This document shows, piece by piece, positions 7,440 to 10,423 of a stretch of DNA of 10,423 bases. The notes below the pieces were generated by a model that ran no database searches, was not told where the DNA came from, and saw only the letters and a list, made by a program, of their open reading frames with translations. Position numbers and translations under genes: made by a program. Each line of letters opens with the position of its first letter. Position 1 is the first letter of the stretch. The stretch comes from Balneolaceae bacterium (lineage in GTDB: Bacteria; Bacteroidota; Rhodothermia; Balneolales; Balneolaceae): positions 1 through 10,423 of the forward strand of contig PWFZ01000070.1 of the NCBI GenBank assembly GCA_003555185.1. Direction: 5' to 3'.

Positions 7440-7925
7440 TTGGCAAAAGCAGAAAAGAAAAAAGGCGGACAGCCTAAAATTGAGAACCGGAAAGCCCGTC
7501 ACGATTTTCATATCGATGACACCATTGAAGCCGGTATATCGCTTAAAGGTACAGAAGTAAAATCCTTACGGGCAGGCAAAGCCAGCTTAAACGAAGCGTT
7601 TGCCTATATCCTGCGCGGAGAGGTTTGGCTAAAAAACATGTATATCAAACCATATGAGTTTGGTACTACTGAAAACCACGATGAAAGAAGAGATCGCAAG
7701 CTACTATTAAAAAAGCGTGAGATTCTCGAAATAGATAAAGCTTCTAACCAAAAAGGGTTTACTATAGTCCCCTTAAAACTCTATTTCAAACGCGGTTATG
7801 CCAAAGTGTTGATCGGCATGGGACGAGGTAAAAAGCAGTACGATAAGAGAGAAGACATTAAAAAGAAAGATGTGAAGAGAGAGTTGGATCGCAAAATAAA
7901 AGGAGATTATAGTGTGAATTTGTAA
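7440..7925 (+). CDS. smpB: SsrA-binding protein SmpB
   Basis: SmpB binds tmRNA and delivers it to stalled ribosomes for trans-translation, tagging the unfinished peptide for degradation. The 161-residue protein has the family signatures NRKARHDF (16-23), LKGTEVKSLRAG (35-46), the ENHDERRDRKLLL segment (78-90), and a basic C-terminal tail with KKQYDKRE (131-138) that in the family reaches into the decoding centre. The beta-barrel core is complete and the length is typical. The start is TTG at 7440, giving MAKAEKKKGG; no in-frame ATG lies near the correct N-terminus. No Shine-Dalgarno is evident. It is the last gene of the rightward cluster and is followed by a strong terminator. The tmRNA gene ssrA is not in this window. 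Confidence 0.98.
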   Translation: MAKAEKKKGGQPKIENRKARHDFHIDDTIEAGISLKGTEVKSLRAGKASLNEAFAYILRGEVWLKNMYIKPYEFGTTENHDERRDRKLLLKKREILEIDKASNQKGFTIVPLKLYFKRGYAKVLIGMGRGKKQYDKREDIKKKDVKRELDRKIKGDYSVNL

Positions 7926-7942
7926 AGTCTCATTTACAAAAT

Positions 7943-7979
7943 AAAAAAGCCGCTCAGAGAGATCTGAGCGGCTTTTTTT
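7943..7979. terminator. Bidirectional intrinsic terminator between smpB and the DUF4168 gene
   Basis: A perfect 10-bp stem GCCGCTCAGA/TCTGAGCGGC (7949-7958 with 7963-7972), loop GAGA, is flanked by six As on the left and seven Ts on the right. It can terminate smpB transcripts rightward and the secreted-protein gene leftward, since the stops of both genes lie within about 30 bp of it. Confidence 0.93.
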
Positions 7980-8006
7980 ATTACTTTCTATTTGGATACG
8001 CGGTTA

Positions 8007-8501
8007 TTAACCATCCATGGTTTCAAGTTCTGTCTGAAGTCGTGTCATTAACTCCTGATCTTGCTGTGCTCCCATCATAATGGCTTGATATCGTTCTACG
8101 TTTAAACCATTATCTTCGATCATTGCTATAATCTCTTCTTCAGCGCTCATTTGAATTTCTTGCAATTTTGGCTGAATACTTTGGATTTTTTGCTGCTCTT
8201 CGTCAGACATTTCTACCTGATCGGCCATTTGTGGATTTTGCATTGCCATCATTAGCTGCTGAAATCTTTCGAAATCTAATTCTTCTTCTTCAACGGCTTC
8301 TTCGATTTCTGCCTGAGCTTCCATTTGGATTGGCTCAATATCAGCAATTGTTTTCACAAACTGAGTTAATTCTTCATCACTTACGTCAGCAGACGTAGGA
8401 AGATCCGGCATTTGCTGTTGCCCCATCCCCTGACCAAATGCAACACTTGCGCCAAAGAGGATTCCAATTAAAATTACACTTAAACTTTTTAATACTTTCA
8501 T
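8007..8501 (-). CDS. Secreted DUF4168-like protein with internal duplication
   Basis: The 164-residue product has a clear signal peptide with likely cleavage after AFG (residue 23), so it is exported to the periplasm or outside. The mature chain is acidic, rich in Gln, Glu and Met, and helical, without cysteine. Residues 39-89 and 97-147 align without gaps at an offset of 58: both contain SDEE, IQM near position 58/116, an acidic helix, and ERFQQLMM or ERYQAIMM; I count 18 identities in 51 positions. The second half, with GLNVERYQAIMMGAQQ (132-147), best fits the DUF4168 pattern. The family function is unknown. It is monocistronic, between rnpB and the shared terminator, and starts with ATG at 8501 with no strong Shine-Dalgarno. 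The duplication and signal peptide are certain; the family name is from memory. Confidence 0.85.
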   Translation of the reverse strand: MKVLKSLSVILIGILFGASVAFGQGMGQQQMPDLPTSADVSDEELTQFVKTIADIEPIQMEAQAEIEEAVEEEELDFERFQQLMMAMQNPQMADQVEMSDEEQQKIQSIQPKLQEIQMSAEEEIIAMIEDNGLNVERYQAIMMGAQQDQELMTRLQTELETMDG

Positions 8502-8608
8502 TCTGTCTCTAATTTAGATTATTCCCAGGTTGCTAGCCTATTGAGGTTTCTATTATTGCCACTTTTGTAGTTATTGGTACATAAAATCCTGCTTTTTTGT
8601 TCCAATAC

Positions 8609-8636
8609 CAAAGACCAATCTTACGATTAGCCTTTG
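8609..8636 (-). other. Strand-specific hairpin downstream of rnpB
   Basis: On the minus strand, 8636-8626 can pair with 8619-8609 to form an 11-bp stem with two G-U pairs and a 6-nt loop. The same stem is broken on the plus strand, where the wobbles become A-C. It begins 12 bp beyond the 3' end of rnpB. There is no T tract behind it on the minus strand, so it is a possible processing or weak termination structure, not a standard terminator. Confidence 0.35.
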
Positions 8637-8647
8637 TGTAAATTTAT

Positions 8648-9009
8648 TTAAGTTTCCTGTAAGCCGAATTCTGTGCCCCGAATAAATCGGGACGGCAATC
8701 ATTTATCTTGTCTTGATGTTACCATCAAGATCGTAGCGTTCCACCCGATTGTATAGTGACGAACGGCACACAATCTGCGTGAACTTGCACCCCATGAGGT
8801 TTGCCTGGCTTCCGGTATCACTACCGAAACGGTGGGCTCTTACTCCGCCTTTTCACCCTTACCCTGATAAATCAGGGCGGTTTGTTTCTGTGGCACTGGC
8901 TGTAACTCCTGCATTACGCAGAAGCCCCTTCCTGTTAGGAAGCACGGTGTTCGTTGGTGTTCGGACTTTCCTCCCCGCATTAATGCAGAGCGATTGCCCG
9001 GAAACTTAA
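8648..9009 (-). ncRNA. rnpB: RNase P RNA, bacterial class A
   Basis: This is the catalytic RNA that removes the 5' leader of precursor tRNAs. Read on the minus strand, the ends pair as helix P1: TTAAGTTTCC (9009-9000) with GGAAACTTAA (8657-8648). The 5' conserved core GAGGAAAGTCCGAA lies at 8973-8960, and its P4 partner region AGATAAATGATTGCC at 8708-8694. GGTAAGGGTGAAAAGG and GTAAGAGCCCACCG, the hallmarks of the specificity region, lie between. CGGGTGG (8748-8742) supplies a GGU at the expected place for L15, which binds tRNA CCA. At about 360 nt the length is normal for class A. A possible promoter TACTTTG (9022-9016) lies just upstream. It follows the zinc-ribbon-like gene by 37 bp and may also be processed from that transcript. 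Exact ends are uncertain by a few bases. Confidence 0.97.
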
Positions 9010-9046
9010 TAATATCAAAGTACAGGATTTCTGTAGCGTTTCTTTC

Positions 9047-9781
9047 TTATAACTTGAATTCTTTTTTTGCTTCTTCAAAGAAGGAGGGGTCTACAACGAT
9101 TCTACCACTGCTTTCGTCTATAATTACTTTGTTCTTTCTTCTGACTTCTACTTGTGTTTGTGGAGGTAAAGACATTCCAAGAGCGGCCCCTCTTTCCATA
9201 CCCACTACAGCAATCCCGTTTGTCAAGCCATTTCTAAGTCGGTTATAACTTCTAACAAAACGGTCGTCCAGCTTCTTCTCAAGCTCTTCGCGTTTTTCAA
9301 GAAGCTTATCTTCTTCTGATTGAGTTCCCTCAACTACTTTATCCAGATTTACTTTCTTCTCTTCGTAAATCTCTTCTGTCTTGGCCAGGCCTTCCTTATT
9401 AACTTCCAGCTCCTTTTCAATTTCCTCTATACGTTTACCAATCTCTTCAATTCGAGAGATAGAATTTTCAACAAACTGCTTTTGGGCTTCAATCTCTTTG
9501 GTAAGAGCATCGTACTCACGATTATTGCGAACACTTAATTGCTGCTCTTCATACTTCTTATTTTTTTCTTTTGAAGATTCAATCTCCAGCTCGAGATTTT
9601 TCTTCTCTGCCGTCAGGCTTTTCAGCTCTTCCTCTAAATGTTCAATTTTGGTATTATACCGATTCAAATCAGTTTCAACATCGAGTATTTCTTCCGGAAG
9701 GTCTCCGCGTAGTTGGCGAATTTCGTCGATTCGGCTATCGATATATTGTAAATTAGCGAGATTTTGCAGTGTCTCTTGCAT
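9047..9781 (-). CDS. Coiled-coil protein of the DUF164/CT398 zinc-ribbon family lacking zinc cysteines
   Basis: The 244-residue protein has a long antiparallel coiled coil (about 5-175, rich in Glu, Lys and Leu, including NNREYDAL at 86-93) and a C-terminal domain at 190-233. Family members carry two CxxC pairs there (pattern C-GG-C...PPQ...C-E-x-C-G-R). This protein keeps the surroundings, MSLPPQ (203-208) and SGRIVVDP (225-232), but the four cysteine positions read Gly198, Leu201, Asp222 and Ser225; the whole chain has no cysteine. It therefore cannot bind zinc in the usual way. The family is thought to contact nucleic acid or secretion/flagellar partners, with no settled role. It follows the Nif3-like gene by 15 bp, a pairing common in Bacteroidota as I recall, and precedes rnpB. 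The open frame is intact, so it looks like a functional variant and not a pseudogene. Confidence 0.88.
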   Translation of the reverse strand: MQETLQNLANLQYIDSRIDEIRQLRGDLPEEILDVETDLNRYNTKIEHLEEELKSLTAEKKNLELEIESSKEKNKKYEEQQLSVRNNREYDALTKEIEAQKQFVENSISRIEEIGKRIEEIEKELEVNKEGLAKTEEIYEEKKVNLDKVVEGTQSEEDKLLEKREELEKKLDDRFVRSYNRLRNGLTNGIAVVGMERGAALGMSLPPQTQVEVRRKNKVIIDESSGRIVVDPSFFEEAKKEFKL

Positions 9782-9796
9782 ATGTATTAGCGTTTT

Positions 9797-10423
9797 TTAG
9801 AGTGATTTATTTTCAAATTCAGTAACATAAATATTCATCGGATTGGTTACCCGTTCCGTGGCTTCAACTTTCAGGCCTTCAAAGGCCTCGGAAAGTTCTT
9901 TTCGAATTGCCTCGACTACCGGAAATTCACTTTCGTAATGACCGGCATCAACCAATAAAAAGTTCTTCTTCTCAGAAAAATAATCGTGGTACTTAATGTC
10001 GGCGGTGACAAATGCATCAGTGCCCATACTCGTGGCTTTCTGTTTAAGAGAAATTCCTGCCCCGCCACAAACTGCTACTTTTCGTATCCGTTCTGATTTT
10101 CCTGAAAACCGAACAGAAGGAACATCCAGGGCCCGGCATACCAGGTGCAGAAACTCATTCATGGCAATACCTTCATCGGGATAGTAACCAACAACCCCCA
10201 TTCCAAAATTGTCAGATGGACTGGCAACATCTGTCACTTTAAAAATACCTGATTTTAGTAATCCTTCTTTTTTCAGTGCAGATCGTAACTGCTCAACATT
10301 GTGTTGGTCAATTGTAGCCTCATAACATTTTTGACCATCCTTTCTGCCATTTACAGAATAGAAATAGGCCTCTTCAGCAGAATAGTAGTTTAAAAGCTTA
10401 AGAACCGCTTCTGTATCCTCAAA
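9797..10423 (-). CDS. Nif3-like dinuclear metal centre protein (partial, N-terminus missing)
   Basis: The frame is open from the window edge to a TAA at 9797, giving 208 residues; an internal GTG at 10237 is not the real start because the upstream frame continues with family-like sequence. The first 70 residues match the tail of the inserted PII/CutA-like domain of the YqfO type, although the common HPYEE motif is replaced by GLLKSG. The C-terminal Nif3 half is clear: FGMGVVGYYP, KVAVCGGAG, GTDAFVTADIKYHDYF and GHYESE (codons at 9943-9926), whose His and final Glu are the expected metal ligands. The other ligands lie in the missing N-terminal half. The family forms hexamers with a two-metal centre and is described as GTP cyclohydrolase I type 2 homologues, but its reaction is not settled. 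It is cytosolic and probably shares an operon with the following coiled-coil gene. Confidence 0.93.
   Translation of the reverse strand, partial: FEDTEAVLKLLNYYSAEEAYFYSVNGRKDGQKCYEATIDQHNVEQLRSALKKEGLLKSGIFKVTDVASPSDNFGMGVVGYYPDEGIAMNEFLHLVCRALDVPSVRFSGKSERIRKVAVCGGAGISLKQKATSMGTDAFVTADIKYHDYFSEKKNFLLVDAGHYESEFPVVEAIRKELSEAFEGLKVEATERVTNPMNIYVTEFENKSL

Noticed and set aside
8749..9009. Plus-strand open frame of 86 codons between the secreted protein and the coiled-coil gene
   Set aside because: It lies antisense to rnpB and its codons follow conserved RNase P RNA elements; such frames are a known annotation artefact.
9381..9800. Plus-strand 139-codon serine-rich frame opposite the coiled-coil gene
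   Set aside because: It is the antisense shadow of the Glu/Lys-rich coiled coil; the serine bias comes from complementing GAA/GAG-rich codons.
1..10423. CRISPR array, tRNA genes, insertion sequence or phage genes
   Set aside because: No regularly spaced repeats, no cloverleaf-like sequence and no transposase, integrase or structural phage protein was seen.

Overview
The window looks like ordinary chromosomal DNA from a marine or halophilic Bacteroidota-related bacterium, most likely Balneolota; this placement is inferred from gene content and style, not proven. The signs are an AT-rich genome, A/T-rich gene leaders with little Shine-Dalgarno sequence, frequent TTG starts, and a Nif3-like gene next to a coiled-coil/zinc-ribbon gene. 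No phage, conjugative, CRISPR or recognised defence genes are present.

Left part (1-3400). A truncated serine hydrolase of the beta-lactamase fold runs leftward from 599. A 332-bp intergenic region separates it from a rightward 762-residue protein with two family 2 glycosyltransferase-like domains and helical repeats. Then comes a compact palindromic element with two GC-rich hairpins (about 3310-3396), which abuts the stop codon of the next, leftward gene.

Middle (3398-7979). A leftward SirB1-type transglutaminase-like protein is divergent from a rightward cluster: arginine deiminase, a membrane site-2 protease (M50), a small lipoprotein, and smpB. Gaps are 14, 15 and 54 bp, and a strong hairpin terminator follows. 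The divergent intergenic region holds three copies of an 11-mer, TGCAARATAAA, the best regulatory candidate here.

Right part (7980-10423, all leftward). From right to left: a partial Nif3-like metal-binding protein, a coiled-coil protein whose C-terminal zinc ribbon has lost all four cysteines, the RNase P RNA gene rnpB (about 8648-9009, with a visible P1 helix), and a secreted DUF4168-like protein with an internal duplication. The last gene converges on smpB across the shared terminator.

Functionally the window mixes housekeeping (rnpB for tRNA 5' processing, smpB for trans-translation) with arginine catabolism and envelope-associated proteins. I see no clear undescribed multi-gene system. 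The points most worth checking are the cysteine-less zinc ribbon, the repeated 11-mer, the palindromic element, and the unusual double glycosyltransferase.
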